Assembly (NCBI GenBank): GCA_018822435.1
Contig: JAHJKD010000038.1
Coordinates: 1-53,765 of the forward strand
Origin: Patescibacteria group bacterium
Lineage (GTDB): Bacteria > Patescibacteriota > Patescibacteriia > UBA9570 > JAHJKD01
Direction: 5' to 3'
DNA: 53,765 nt
Of this stretch, positions 25,712 to 35,126 are shown piece after piece. Position 1 is the stretch's first letter. Each line of letters opens with the position of its first letter. Under the pieces are notes generated by a model, which worked only from the letters and a program-made list of their open reading frames with translations, was not told the origin of the DNA and searched no databases. Made by a program: the position numbers and the translations under genes.

Positions 25712-27664
25712 ATGAAAAAATTTTTATTGTGCTTCTCATTTTTATTGGGAGGGTGCCTGCTTTTAATTCATCCGGCCGGAGCGAATATGCTGGACGATAT
25801 TGGTATGCCTGTCAGCCGGAATCCTGAATTAAATAAGATCTATCAAACTGCAGAAATTAACGGCCAGGAAGTTTATGTCGGGCCAAAAGGGGCGAGCCAT
25901 GAATATTTGCGTAAGGACGCTCCGGAAAGGATTGTCCAGATCGCTTATAATGCCTGGAACCAGCAAATCAGTGATGGTTTTGGGGAGCCGGCCCAGATAT
26001 TTACCGTGCCATATGTGGAACACAAAGGCTGGCTTTATTTTTCCGTTTGGGATCTGGCCGGAAATGACCCGGAAATCTGGCGCGTGAAAAAAGGCCAGTG
26101 GGAACAAATTCGCCCGGCCGGTTACGGGGGCGGTTTTGTGGGCACTAGCAACATGGCTGTTATTGGCGATTATGTCTATTACAGCATTTTCGGAGGAGCC
26201 GGCGGAGCCCAAGTTTGGCGCACAAATGGTTCTACTACTGAGCAAGTTGGTGCGGACGGCTTCGGCGACGCCAATAACGATCGCGGCCGGTTTCTAGGCC
26301 GGCATGAAGGCTATACATATATTGGATTTGATAATGATGTGTCTGGTGGTGAATTATGGCGGTCGCGCAATGGCAACAATTGGACTCAGGTAAATGCTGA
26401 TGGTTTTAATGGTGCAAATAATGAAGGCATTATACATGAAATTGTCGAATATAACGGTTATTATTACGCTTCTACGCTTAATGATACGACTGGAACCGAG
26501 ATTTGGCGTTCGGCTAACGGCACTTCTTGGAGCCGCGTCAGCACAAACGGTTTTGGCGACGCTGACAATGATCGCTCAGATCTGTATGTGCATAATGGCC
26601 GGCTTTACGCATCAACCCGGAACACCACCGACGGTTTTGAAATTTGGCGCACCAAAGGCGGCACTAATTGGACAAATAAAATGACTGGCGGATTTGGCAA
26701 CCCTTTTAATTTTCAAGGCCAATTAGTGTCTGTAGATGGGCGTTTGTATGTTTCAACTTTGAATTACGTAAATAAAGCCGGCATGTGGCGCACAAAAAAA
26801 GCTAAAAGCTGGAAAGAGATAACACCTTCAGGCATGAACGCGAACGATGTCTGCACGACCGTAAATAGCGTCAATGGCCAGGCCATGTTTTCAACTATAA
26901 ATTGGATAGAAGGAACCAAAATTTGGTTCTACTCCAAAAAGAATGATGAATGGGAAAGGTACAATGAAGACGGCATGAACGGCGATCCTGATAATGACTG
27001 GGCCATCCAGATCGTGCCCCGAAAAAAATACATTTTTACCGGCCTGGAAAATTTTACGACCGCGGCCCAGGTCTGGCGCCTGAATTTTTCGCCCGGCCCG
27101 ATTACCGATCTGGAAATACTGAACAATACCAAGACAGAAGTCGTGCTTAAATGGAAAGCTCCGGGCGGCCAGGACCGCGATCATTATGTAATCAAGCGCT
27201 ACAAGGAGCCGCTCACCGAAGAAAACTGGCACCTGGCCAAGCTGGTTGATAATGAGAAAAAACCGAGAAAGCGGAATGCCAACCAGAAAAAATACATCAA
27301 AGACATGCCCACCAAAGGCACTTATTATTTCGGCATCAAGACTTTAGACAGTAATGGCATTGAGTCAGCTCTATCCAACGTTCCTGTGGCTATTCGAAAT
27401 TTAGAAGTGGATAATATTAAAGCCAAGCGCGCCACTCTGAAATGGAGCGAAGACAAAAATGCCCAGTCTTATAATGTCCAAATCAGGACGGAAGACGACC
27501 AGAAGTTAAAAACCTGGAAAGATGTGACTACTCTGGAAAAACAAACCCCGCAAGGCTGGTTAGATCCGGATACGAATTATAAATTCCGGGTCCGGTCAGT
27601 GAACTGGAATGGTGAAACAGAAGCCTGGTCGCCATATAAGACATTTGCCACTTTACCTGAATAG
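25712..27664 (+). CDS. Secreted beta-propeller-like protein with C-terminal Fn3 domains
   Basis: 650 aa. An exported signal (KKFLLCFSFLLGGCLLLIHPAGA) precedes about seven repeats of roughly 45-55 residues. Each has a YVYYSIFGG/YTYIGFDND strand, an xIWRSxNGxxW strand and a GFGDxxNDRx turn, as in WD40-unrelated bacterial propellers. From about 465, PITDLEILNNTKTEVVLKWKAP and NIKAKRATLKWSEDKNAQSYNVQ begin two Fn3 domains. The Asp/Asn-rich turns could bind calcium. It is secreted or surface-bound and lies 13 nt after the previous gene. Confidence 0.75.
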   Translation: MKKFLLCFSFLLGGCLLLIHPAGANMLDDIGMPVSRNPELNKIYQTAEINGQEVYVGPKGASHEYLRKDAPERIVQIAYNAWNQQISDGFGEPAQIFTVPYVEHKGWLYFSVWDLAGNDPEIWRVKKGQWEQIRPAGYGGGFVGTSNMAVIGDYVYYSIFGGAGGAQVWRTNGSTTEQVGADGFGDANNDRGRFLGRHEGYTYIGFDNDVSGGELWRSRNGNNWTQVNADGFNGANNEGIIHEIVEYNGYYYASTLNDTTGTEIWRSANGTSWSRVSTNGFGDADNDRSDLYVHNGRLYASTRNTTDGFEIWRTKGGTNWTNKMTGGFGNPFNFQGQLVSVDGRLYVSTLNYVNKAGMWRTKKAKSWKEITPSGMNANDVCTTVNSVNGQAMFSTINWIEGTKIWFYSKKNDEWERYNEDGMNGDPDNDWAIQIVPRKKYIFTGLENFTTAAQVWRLNFSPGPITDLEILNNTKTEVVLKWKAPGGQDRDHYVIKRYKEPLTEENWHLAKLVDNEKKPRKRNANQKKYIKDMPTKGTYYFGIKTLDSNGIESALSNVPVAIRNLEVDNIKAKRATLKWSEDKNAQSYNVQIRTEDDQKLKTWKDVTTLEKQTPQGWLDPDTNYKFRVRSVNWNGETEAWSPYKTFATLPE

Positions 27665-27671
27665 TTTATCC

Positions 27672-27701
27672 TGCCCCCAGCCTTGTGCCGGGGGCAATTT
27701 T
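27672..27701 (+). terminator. Terminator after the propeller-Fn3 gene
   Basis: TGCCCCC/GGGGGCA arms with an 11-nt loop and AATTTTA. The T-run is weak, but the stem is G+C-rich and directly behind the stop. Confidence 0.7.
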
Positions 27702-27711
27702 ATGCTATAAT
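27683..27711 (+). promoter_or_regulatory. Promoter of the beta-helix pair, overlapping a terminator
   Basis: TTGTGC (27683-27688) lies in the terminator loop; TATAAT (27706-27711) follows after 17 bp with an extended TATGC. The ATG at 27719 is 7 nt further, so the mRNA should be leaderless. Confidence 0.7.
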
Positions 27712-27718
27712 TATTTAT

Positions 27719-29851
27719 ATGAAAAAGGGGAATTCTCTTAAAATTTTTATAGCACTAATAACTATCAGTGCTTTTTTTATTCCCCAGTTTGTTTTTGCCA
27801 CTGATTTTTATGTGGATTTTACTAGTGGCGTTGATTCTGCTGATTGTACTAATCCGACGGCACCATGCCAAACATTTTTAGCTCCCGGCATAGGTGGAGT
27901 TTCTGCCGGCGATAATCTCAATTGTACTGGTATTTATGACGGCACCACCGGAACAGACATATTCGTTCCAGGGAGTGGCACACCTGGCAACCCTATTACT
28001 TTTCAGCAATGGCCTGGCCAAACTCAGCCAGTTATAGATATGACGGCCAATCCTGGTGTCTGGCAAGCTGCCGGTATCGGGTTTTTCGGAAGTTATATTA
28101 CATTTGATGGCTTTGAAGTGGCCGCCAATGCTACTTCTACAAATAGTATTGCTGTCGCAGCTATTGGATCAACAGACCTTACGATTTCCAATAATACTAT
28201 CCATGGCATGACCAATTTTGGATCAGGTTCAGGTATTTTTGCTACGGATACGGTAAATCTAACCGTGGAAAATAATATTTTATATGATAATGATCAGAAT
28301 ACTTTACTTGGAGGAGCAAACGCTTATTTGAACGCAAATCGGATTTATGATACTAATGGCAATAGTCTTTCCGCTTTTACAATAGGAAACCATTACCAGC
28401 CCTTAATCACAAATAATTATATTTATGATTTTACAGGCGGATTTGGATTATTTTTAGGTAATCCATTTGCCCCTCCAGGATCTGACCCGGCCACTGACAC
28501 TCTTGTTTTAAATAATAGCTTTTATAATAATTCAGGAGCAGTTTATGCTAGCACTGTCGCCGGCAGTAGCCATGAATTCATAGATAATATTATTTATTCG
28601 GACGGCAACAAATATATTGGTTTATCTGACTCCACTAACAGTACTTCATATTTCTCCAATCTTACTTCAAATTATAACGATTTCTATGTCGGTTCCACAG
28701 ATTATGTGGCCCGATACCAACTTAGCGGTTTTCCCCCAACAATAGTAACTTACGGAACAGTGACTGACTGGCAAGGGTCTCCTTTTAGCCAGGACGCTAA
28801 TTCATTTTCAAGTGACCCGCAATTTGTGGATTTAACCCCCGGGTCTGTTGATTTGGACCTACAAGGCACCTCACCGTGCGCCGATGCCGGGACTTCAACC
28901 GCTCCTTATGTAACCACAGACATCGACGGAACTGCGCGCCCGCAAGGCAGCGCATATGATGTTGGTGCTTTTGAAATTTTATCTATCCCTACTCCTGGGA
29001 CGCCAACAAATGTAACTGCTTCAAATATTACCCATAATACAGCTGACATTTCGTGGACGGCCGCTTCCTTGGCAACCCATTATGATATTGAATATTCTAT
29101 TAATTCTGACATGAGTGGGTCTTCCACAAAAAGTGTCAGCTCTATTAATACGACTTTAACAGGCCTGGAAAACGGCACTACTTATTATGTCCGGGTTAGG
29201 GGAAAGTATTACAGTGGCGGATGGATAACAGGAGCATGGTCAGATAAAATTAATTTTGACACCTTGATTCCTGCCCCGACAGGCTTCACTCTTGATTATG
29301 CCAAAGTGAAAAAAGCAAAATTTTCCTGGGACTTAGACGAAACCGTTGTCACTACACTTCCTGATAATTTATATATTCTTGAAATTTCCACCCGGTCTGA
29401 TTTTAAAAATACAATTATCTATGAAGATATAGAAAATAAATACTATACGGCCAAACAGCTCAAAAGCAGCAAGCATTATTATGCTCGGGTAAAGTCTGTG
29501 ACCGCTGAAGAAGAATCGTCCTGGTCTAGTGTAATAGATTTCAGAACTATACCAAGAAAAACAACTCTTAAAAGAGTGGACAGGATAGGCAATATTTCGG
29601 CCAACGTTGTTTTTAAAAAAATTCCCAGAGTGAAAAAAATGAGTGCAAAAGTATTAAAAAAGACCGCTAACGGGTGGATTGAAAAATATTCTATTACTTA
29701 TGGTAAAAATAAGTTTAAATCAGGGGAAATGCGAATAGATAATTTAACGCCAGGAATAAAATATAAAGTTAGAGTGCGTGGCACCTGGGAAACTGACTCA
29801 AAAGGCCCTTATCATGGCAAGTGGTCTATTGGAAAAACATTTAAACTATAA
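27719..29851 (+). CDS. Secreted parallel beta-helix protein with Fn3 domains, copy 1
   Basis: 710 aa from the ATG at 27719. The track's start 12 codons earlier lies in the terminator-promoter, and only the later start gives a clean signal peptide (KKGNSLKIFIALITISAFFIPQFVFA). Residues about 90-320 have the NNTIHG/NNILYDN/NNYIYDF/NNSFYNN ladder of right-handed beta-helix (pectate-lyase-like) repeats. Two Fn3-like domains follow (TPTNVTASNITHNTADISWTAA and PAPTGFTLDYAKVKKAKFSW), then a basic module ending KVRVRGTW and GKWSIGKTFKL. No catalytic residues are evident. Likely surface protein. Confidence 0.8.
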   Translation: MKKGNSLKIFIALITISAFFIPQFVFATDFYVDFTSGVDSADCTNPTAPCQTFLAPGIGGVSAGDNLNCTGIYDGTTGTDIFVPGSGTPGNPITFQQWPGQTQPVIDMTANPGVWQAAGIGFFGSYITFDGFEVAANATSTNSIAVAAIGSTDLTISNNTIHGMTNFGSGSGIFATDTVNLTVENNILYDNDQNTLLGGANAYLNANRIYDTNGNSLSAFTIGNHYQPLITNNYIYDFTGGFGLFLGNPFAPPGSDPATDTLVLNNSFYNNSGAVYASTVAGSSHEFIDNIIYSDGNKYIGLSDSTNSTSYFSNLTSNYNDFYVGSTDYVARYQLSGFPPTIVTYGTVTDWQGSPFSQDANSFSSDPQFVDLTPGSVDLDLQGTSPCADAGTSTAPYVTTDIDGTARPQGSAYDVGAFEILSIPTPGTPTNVTASNITHNTADISWTAASLATHYDIEYSINSDMSGSSTKSVSSINTTLTGLENGTTYYVRVRGKYYSGGWITGAWSDKINFDTLIPAPTGFTLDYAKVKKAKFSWDLDETVVTTLPDNLYILEISTRSDFKNTIIYEDIENKYYTAKQLKSSKHYYARVKSVTAEEESSWSSVIDFRTIPRKTTLKRVDRIGNISANVVFKKIPRVKKMSAKVLKKTANGWIEKYSITYGKNKFKSGEMRIDNLTPGIKYKVRVRGTWETDSKGPYHGKWSIGKTFKL

Positions 29852-31980
29852 TGCGAAAAAATAAAATAATAAAAATTGGTTTAACCGTAATCGGAATTAG
29901 CTGTCTTTTTGTTCCCCAGATAGTTGCGGCAACAGATTATTACGTTGATTTTAGCAGTGGAGTCAATTCAGCCGACTGTACGAATACTGGCAGTCCTTGT
30001 CGGGATTTTAATGCGCCTGGTTTAGGCGGAGTTACTGCCGGAGATAATGTAAATTGCACTGGCACTTATGGATTAAATCCGACAGATTCTCAAGTTTTAG
30101 CATCCTGGTCAGGGGTACTCGGAAATCCTGTTTCTATTCAGGCGTGGTCAGGTCAGAGCCAGCCTATTATTGATGCTAGTGCTAATCCAGCCGGCTTTCC
30201 CAATATCGCCATTGGTTTTATCGGGCAATCAGTTGTATTTGATGGCTTTGAAGTAAAAAGTGCCGCCACTTCTGCGGGCGCTACCATTTACCTATTGAAT
30301 CCAACTGATATGACGATTTCAAATAATATTATTCATAGTGAAAGCATGTTTGGAATTTATTCCACTGATAGTATTGGTTTAAATATCACTAATAATGAGA
30401 TTTATAATAATCAATTTGGAAGTATAATTCAAAATTCATCTCTGACTGATTCAAATTTAATTATCAATGCGAATGAATGGCATAACAACAGTTTTGTCGG
30501 CATAGCTATGGAGGGCATAGATTCGCCTTTATTAAAAAATAATTTTATTTACGATAATCATATAGGAATAATGTTTGGCGCGCCTGGTCCTGGTCCGTTT
30601 ATTGGCGTTGAAAACTCTTACATATTAAATAACAGTTTTTATAATAATAATAACGGCCTTTTTGTTCAGGCCACAAGCACTGATTCCACAAATACGTTTA
30701 AAAACAATATTGCCCAAACAACTAACTCAGGCCAGTATATTTTATTTGACAATACTAGCGTGACTTCAGGATTCCCGGAATACTTTTTTTCACTTGATTC
30801 TGATTACAATGATTTCTATATCGGTGCCAGTGATTATATTGCCTCTTTTCCTGGTCCTGGCGGGCCAACCAACATCACTGACATGACGCAATGGCAATCA
30901 GCCCCCATTCCAATTCCACCAGACACTAATTCTATTGCAAGCAATCCACAATATCTTGACCTTACTCCTGGATCAATCGATTTGCGTATTGAAAATACAT
31001 CTCCATGCAAAAATGCTGGCACAGACTTAGCACCACTAGTAACTCACGACATTGATGGCACTCTTCGTCCCCAGGACACAGCCTATGACATTGGCGGCTA
31101 TGAAATATTAGGCACACCCTCTCCTGGCACGCCCACTAATGTTGCTGCTTCAAATATCACTAAAACCTCAGCTAACATCTCCTGGGATGCTGCCTCACTG
31201 GCCACCAAGTATGATGTTGAGTATTCTCTTAACTCTGACATGAGTGGTTCCTCTACAAAAAGTGTTAGCTCCACCAATACGACTTTATCAGGTCTTGATG
31301 ATGGTGAGATTTATTATGTCAGAGTCAGAGGAAAATATTATAGCGGGGGATGGATAACAGGCAGTTGGTCATCTAAGATTAATTTTAGTACTTATATTTC
31401 TGCCCCGATAAATTTTGAAGTTTCCAACATTAAACCAAAGAAAGCTAAATTTTCATGGACATATTCCGGGGCAACGGCCCTAACCATTCCTGACACCCAC
31501 TATATTTTAGAAGTTTCTACTCGGTCAGACTTTAAAAATCCGATTATTGTAGAAAATATTGAAAATAAGTATTATACAGCCAAAGAATTATTATCGAGCA
31601 AGCATTATTATGCTCGTGTAAAAACAACTACCTTAGAATTTGAGTCAGATTGGTCCGAAGTAATTGATTTTCGCACAATACCAAAAAAACCTAAAATTAA
31701 AAGAGTAGAACGATACGGTGATATTGGCGCTTATGTTGTATTTAAGAAAATTCCACGCGTTAAAGAAATGACCGCCAAAGTGCTAAAAAAGACCGCCAAT
31801 GGCTGGTCTGAAAAATATGCAATTACCTATAAAAAGAAAAATTTTAAAAACAGTAAATTAAGGGTAGATAATCTCACTCCCGGTATTAAATATAAGGTAA
31901 GAGTGCGCGGAACCTGGAAAACAAGTGAAAAAGGGCCATATCACGGTAAATGGGCGATAGGAAAAACCTTCGAACTATAG
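29851..31980 (+). CDS. Secreted parallel beta-helix protein with Fn3 domains, copy 2
   Basis: 709 aa, a tandem paralogue of the previous gene with the same architecture. Signal peptide, TDYYVDFSSGVNSADCTN start, beta-helix ladder (NNIIHS, NNEIYNN, NNFIYDN, NNSFYNNNNG), Fn3 domains and the C-terminal KVRVRGTW/GKWAIGKTFEL module all recur. The C-terminal third is much closer between the copies than the helix, so the surface-exposed repeats have diverged. The start overlaps the previous stop by one base (TAATG). Both copies keep a conserved Cys pair near the N terminus. Confidence 0.8.
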   Translation: MRKNKIIKIGLTVIGISCLFVPQIVAATDYYVDFSSGVNSADCTNTGSPCRDFNAPGLGGVTAGDNVNCTGTYGLNPTDSQVLASWSGVLGNPVSIQAWSGQSQPIIDASANPAGFPNIAIGFIGQSVVFDGFEVKSAATSAGATIYLLNPTDMTISNNIIHSESMFGIYSTDSIGLNITNNEIYNNQFGSIIQNSSLTDSNLIINANEWHNNSFVGIAMEGIDSPLLKNNFIYDNHIGIMFGAPGPGPFIGVENSYILNNSFYNNNNGLFVQATSTDSTNTFKNNIAQTTNSGQYILFDNTSVTSGFPEYFFSLDSDYNDFYIGASDYIASFPGPGGPTNITDMTQWQSAPIPIPPDTNSIASNPQYLDLTPGSIDLRIENTSPCKNAGTDLAPLVTHDIDGTLRPQDTAYDIGGYEILGTPSPGTPTNVAASNITKTSANISWDAASLATKYDVEYSLNSDMSGSSTKSVSSTNTTLSGLDDGEIYYVRVRGKYYSGGWITGSWSSKINFSTYISAPINFEVSNIKPKKAKFSWTYSGATALTIPDTHYILEVSTRSDFKNPIIVENIENKYYTAKELLSSKHYYARVKTTTLEFESDWSEVIDFRTIPKKPKIKRVERYGDIGAYVVFKKIPRVKEMTAKVLKKTANGWSEKYAITYKKKNFKNSKLRVDNLTPGIKYKVRVRGTWKTSEKGPYHGKWAIGKTFEL

Positions 31981-32003
31981 CATAATATTTAGTTTATGTC
32001 AAT

Positions 32004-32031
32004 AAAAAGGGGAATAAAAACCCCTTTTTTT
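32004..32031 (+). terminator. Terminator after the beta-helix genes
   Basis: AAAAAGGGG/CCCCTTTTT arms, 8-nt loop and a T-run, 24 nt past the stop. Confidence 0.92.
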
Positions 32032-32082
32032 AGTACTTTATTACTTATCCACAAATTAAAAACAGAGAAACCCCCATAGGTC

Positions 32083-32110
32083 TTGCCAAAATAAAAGCCT
32101 GTGTTATAAT
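32083..32110 (+). promoter_or_regulatory. Promoter of tuf
   Basis: TTGCCA (32083-32088), 16-bp spacer, TATAAT (32105-32110), leader of about 40 nt. The sequence is nearly the same as the promoter at 11702-11729. Confidence 0.85.
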
Positions 32111-32157
32111 CAACTTTGTCTATTTTTTATTATTTAAACTAAATTTAACACAAATTT

Positions 32158-33348
32158 ATGGCAGAAACTTTTGATCGAAGCAAACCCCATGTTAATGTGG
32201 GTACAATTGGTCACGTTGACCATGGTAAAACTACTTTAACTGCTGCTCTGCTTAAGTATTTAGGCTCTAAAGGCAAAATAGCCCAAGACAAATCTGTTGA
32301 TCAGATTGATAATGCTCCTGAAGAAAAAGAACGCGGCATTACTATTAATACTTCTCATGTTGAATACGAGACTGACAAACGTCATTATGCTCACGTCGAT
32401 TGCCCGGGCCATGCTGATTACGTCAAAAACATGATTACTGGTGCCGCTCAGATGGATGGTGCTATTTTGGTCGTATCTGCGGCTGACGGTCCTATGCCTC
32501 AGACTCGTGAACATATCCTGCTGGCCAAACAGGTCGGTGTCCCTTCGATTGTTGTTTTCATGAATAAAGTTGACCAAGTTGACGATCCTGAACTGCTTGA
32601 TTTAGTTGAAGTGGAAATCAGAGATTTGCTCAAGAAATATGAATTCCCAGGCGATGAAATCCCTATTATTAAAGGATCTGCCTTAAAAGCCCTGGAAAAT
32701 CCTGATGATGAAGAAGCAGGAAAGCCTATTGCTGAACTTTTGGAAAGCATGGATACCTATATCCCTGAACCAAAAAGAGACGTTGATAAGGATTTCTTAA
32801 TGCCTATCGAAGATATTTTTTCCATTGAAGGCCGCGGCACAGTTGTGACCGGCCGGATTGAAAGAGGCATCTTAAAACTGAACGACGAAGTAGAGATCGT
32901 GGGCTTAAGAGACACCCAAAAGACTGTTGTCACTGGTATTGAAATGTTTAATAAGCAATTGGACGAGGGTCGCGCCGGCGACAACGCGGGCATCCTCCTA
33001 AGAGGCACAAAGAAAGAAGACGTGGAAAGAGGCCAAGTGTTAGCCAAACCAGGCAGCATTACTCCCCATACTGAATTCGATGCTGAAGTTTACATCCTGT
33101 CAAAAGAAGAAGGCGGACGCCACACTCCTTTTATGAAGGGTTATAAGCCGCAGTTCTATATGAAAACCACTGACGTTACTGGTGAAGTTACTTTACCAGA
33201 AGGCACTGAAATGGTTATGCCTGGCGACACAATTACCTTTAAGGTAAAACTGATCGCTCCTATGGCTATGGAAGAAAAACAGAAATTTGCTATCCGTGAA
33301 GGTGGTAAGACTGTTGGTGCTGGTGTTATTACAAAAATCATAAAATAG
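32158..33348 (+). CDS. tuf: Elongation factor Tu
   Basis: 396 aa. GTPase motifs [49 protein letters not shown] and NKVDQVDD are complete, and domains II-III end [12 protein letters not shown]. It delivers aminoacyl-tRNA to the ribosome. Here it heads the S10 cluster with its own promoter rather than following fusA; rpsJ begins 83 nt downstream behind a hairpin, so tuf and the S10 genes may be transcribed together. Confidence 0.98.
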   Translation: MAETFDRSKPHVNVGTIGHVDHGKTTLTAALLKYLGSKGKIAQDKSVDQIDNAPEEKERGITINTSHVEYETDKRHYAHVDCPGHADYVKNMITGAAQMDGAILVVSAADGPMPQTREHILLAKQVGVPSIVVFMNKVDQVDDPELLDLVEVEIRDLLKKYEFPGDEIPIIKGSALKALENPDDEEAGKPIAELLESMDTYIPEPKRDVDKDFLMPIEDIFSIEGRGTVVTGRIERGILKLNDEVEIVGLRDTQKTVVTGIEMFNKQLDEGRAGDNAGILLRGTKKEDVERGQVLAKPGSITPHTEFDAEVYILSKEEGGRHTPFMKGYKPQFYMKTTDVTGEVTLPEGTEMVMPGDTITFKVKLIAPMAMEEKQKFAIREGGKTVGAGVITKIIK

Positions 33349-33358
33349 TTTGATACTG

Positions 33359-33391
33359 TGGTCCGGAGCCCCGTCTCGGGGCGAAGGGCCA
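33359..33391 (+). promoter_or_regulatory. Two-step hairpin between tuf and rpsJ
   Basis: GCCCCG/CGGGGC with a TCT loop, enclosed by TGGTCC/GGGCCA, and no T-run after it. It could be a processing site, a pause site or an r-protein binding site in the tuf-S10 transcript. Confidence 0.65.
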
Positions 33392-33431
33392 TTAATTAGC
33401 CTATTTAATAAGTAAATTAATTGACAATTGA

Positions 33432-33776
33432 ATGGCTACTGCAGAAAAGAAAGTAAAAACTGATGAAGAAGTTGTGCCGCGCATTCGCGTAAAAATCAGA
33501 GCATACGATAATAAAATCATTGATAAGTCTACCAAGACCATCATCGATACTGCTATCCGTTCTGGTGCTGAAGTCCGCGGTCCGGTTCCTTTGCCCACGG
33601 AAAAAAACAAATACACTGTTCTTCGGTCCACATTTGTTCACAAGAATGCCCGCGACCAGTTTGAAATCCGCATCCACAAACGCCTGATTGATATCGTTAA
33701 GCCCACTCCCAAAACGGTTGATGAGCTTTCCCACCTGAACCTGCCGGCTGGCGTTGATGTGGAAATCAAAATGTAA
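33432..33776 (+). CDS. rpsJ: 30S ribosomal protein S10 (uS10)
   Basis: 114 aa. [50 protein letters not shown] and [21 protein letters not shown] are the S10 signature. An N-terminal addition of about 12 residues ([12 protein letters not shown]) precedes the core. It starts the S10 operon; unlike most bacteria, a 177-nt structured gap follows before rplC. Confidence 0.98.
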   Translation: MATAEKKVKTDEEVVPRIRVKIRAYDNKIIDKSTKTIIDTAIRSGAEVRGPVPLPTEKNKYTVLRSTFVHKNARDQFEIRIHKRLIDIVKPTPKTVDELSHLNLPAGVDVEIKM

Positions 33777-33953
33777 TTGTTATTTTAACAAAGTAAGCAT
33801 CCTCGTTTGTTCAAAGGAAAGATCCTAATATAGGAAATCGCCTCTGGGAAGCAGGGAGAAGACAAGTAAAAAATCTATCTAACCGTGAAAAGCCGTGATC
33901 TTTTTTTAACAGGCTATTGGTAAGAATGGATTACGGTCTTTTTTAATAAAAAA
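33777..33953 (+). promoter_or_regulatory. Structured leader between rpsJ and rplC with terminator-like hairpin
   Basis: The last part holds GCCGTGATC (33892-33900) pairing over 9 bp with GATTACGGT (33929-33937, two G-U), then CTTTTTT, ending 9 nt before the rplC ATG. A second CCGTGA copy just upstream could compete for the 3' arm. GATCCT/AGGAAATC near 33823-33840 is another small stem. It looks like an internal attenuator controlling rplC and later genes, possibly by a ribosomal protein; that is inference. Confidence 0.5.
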
Positions 33954-34499
33954 ATGAAATTTATTTTAGGAAGAAAAATTGAAATGAGTGAAAAATTCCA
34001 GGAAGATGGTACGGTTGTTCCTTATACTTTAGTTTCTGCTGGTCCATGCAAAATCACGCAACTTAAAAATGAAGAAAAAGAGGGATATTCTGCTGTCCAG
34101 ATAAGCTACGAAGATAAAATAAAGAAAGAAGTCAAAGCCGAAAAACCTGAAGTAAAAGTCGGCGATGTCATAGATGTTACCCAATTCGCTGAAGGCGATA
34201 ATATAAAAGTAACTGGGACCACTAAAGGCCGCGGTTTTCAAGGTGTAGTTAAAAGACATGGTTTTCATGGCTCCCTGGCTACTCATGGTCATAAAGATCA
34301 GGTCCGCATGCCTGGTTCTATCGGCGCTACTGGCCCGGCTCGAGTATTCAAAGGCACAAAAATGGGCGGTCAGATGGGTAATGCTCAGAAAACTGTTAAA
34401 AATTTGGAAGTTATTGGAATAGATAAGGAAAAAAATCAATTAATGATCAAAGGCGCTATTCCTGGCTGCCGCAACGGACTGATCGCAATTTATGGCTAA
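33954..34499 (+). CDS. rplC: 50S ribosomal protein L3 (uL3)
   Basis: 181 aa, shorter than the usual 205-210 because the extended loop is trimmed. MKFILGRKIEMSEKF, TKGRGFQGVVKRHGFHG, ATHGHKDQVRMPGSIGATGPARVFKGTKMGGQMGN and GAIPGCRNG are the L3 core, including the ribosome-assembly loop. It overlaps rplD by 8 nt, so the two are translationally coupled. The AT-rich ATG has no Shine-Dalgarno and lies directly behind a terminator-like hairpin. Confidence 0.97.
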   Translation: MKFILGRKIEMSEKFQEDGTVVPYTLVSAGPCKITQLKNEEKEGYSAVQISYEDKIKKEVKAEKPEVKVGDVIDVTQFAEGDNIKVTGTTKGRGFQGVVKRHGFHGSLATHGHKDQVRMPGSIGATGPARVFKGTKMGGQMGNAQKTVKNLEVIGIDKEKNQLMIKGAIPGCRNGLIAIYG

Positions 34500-35124
34500 A
34501 GTAAAAATCTACAATTTAGAAGGAAAAGAAGTCGGCGATGTCACATTGGACGACAAGATTTTTGGTATAAAGGTTAATGAAAAAGTCGTTCATCAGGCTG
34601 TTGTTACTCAGGAAGCCAATGCCCGCGTCAGACTGGCCCAGGCCAAAACCCGTTCGGAAGTTCGTGGTGGCGGGGCTAAGCCCTGGCGCCAAAAAGGCAC
34701 GGGCCGCGCTCGCGTTGGTTCAAACCGTTCTCCTCTCTGGGTCGGCGGTGGCGTTACTTTTGGCCCAAATGCCGAACGCAACTTTTCAAAAAAAATAAAT
34801 AAAAAAGTTAAAAATAAAGCCCTGCGAATGGTGTTATCTGACAAAGCTGTTTCTGGCAGAATTATTATCATGGAAAACATGGATTTGCCTGAAATCAAAA
34901 CCAAACAATTATCAGTTGTTTTAAATAAATTACCAGCCAAAGGAAAAACAGTCCTTTTGTCTACAGGTAAGAAAAATAATAATTTAATTAAAGCATCTGC
35001 TAATCTGCCTAAGGTTTACATGGCAGCCGCCAATAGCTTGAATGTTCGCGACTTACTGCGCTCAGAATATTTCGTTATTGATCAGGCTGGGTTAGAAGAA
35101 ATTGTAAAAACATATAAAAAATAA
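34492..35124 (+). CDS. rplD: 50S ribosomal protein L4 (uL4)
   Basis: 210 aa. The exit-tunnel loop EVRGGGAKPWRQKGTGRARVGSNRSPLWVGGGVTFGP is intact, and NKLPAKGKTVLLSTG and LNVRDLLRSEYFVIDQAGLEEI fit the C-terminal domain. L4 also regulates S10 operons in some bacteria; the structured gap before rplC might be such a target here, though nothing in the sequence proves it. Confidence 0.97.
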   Translation: MAKVKIYNLEGKEVGDVTLDDKIFGIKVNEKVVHQAVVTQEANARVRLAQAKTRSEVRGGGAKPWRQKGTGRARVGSNRSPLWVGGGVTFGPNAERNFSKKINKKVKNKALRMVLSDKAVSGRIIIMENMDLPEIKTKQLSVVLNKLPAKGKTVLLSTGKKNNNLIKASANLPKVYMAAANSLNVRDLLRSEYFVIDQAGLEEIVKTYKK

Positions 35125-35126
35125 TT

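Noticed and set aside
32045-32053. Perfect DnaA-box-like TTATCCACA before tuf
   Set aside because: A single box without a cluster, an AT-rich unwinding region or dnaA/dnaN nearby does not support an origin.
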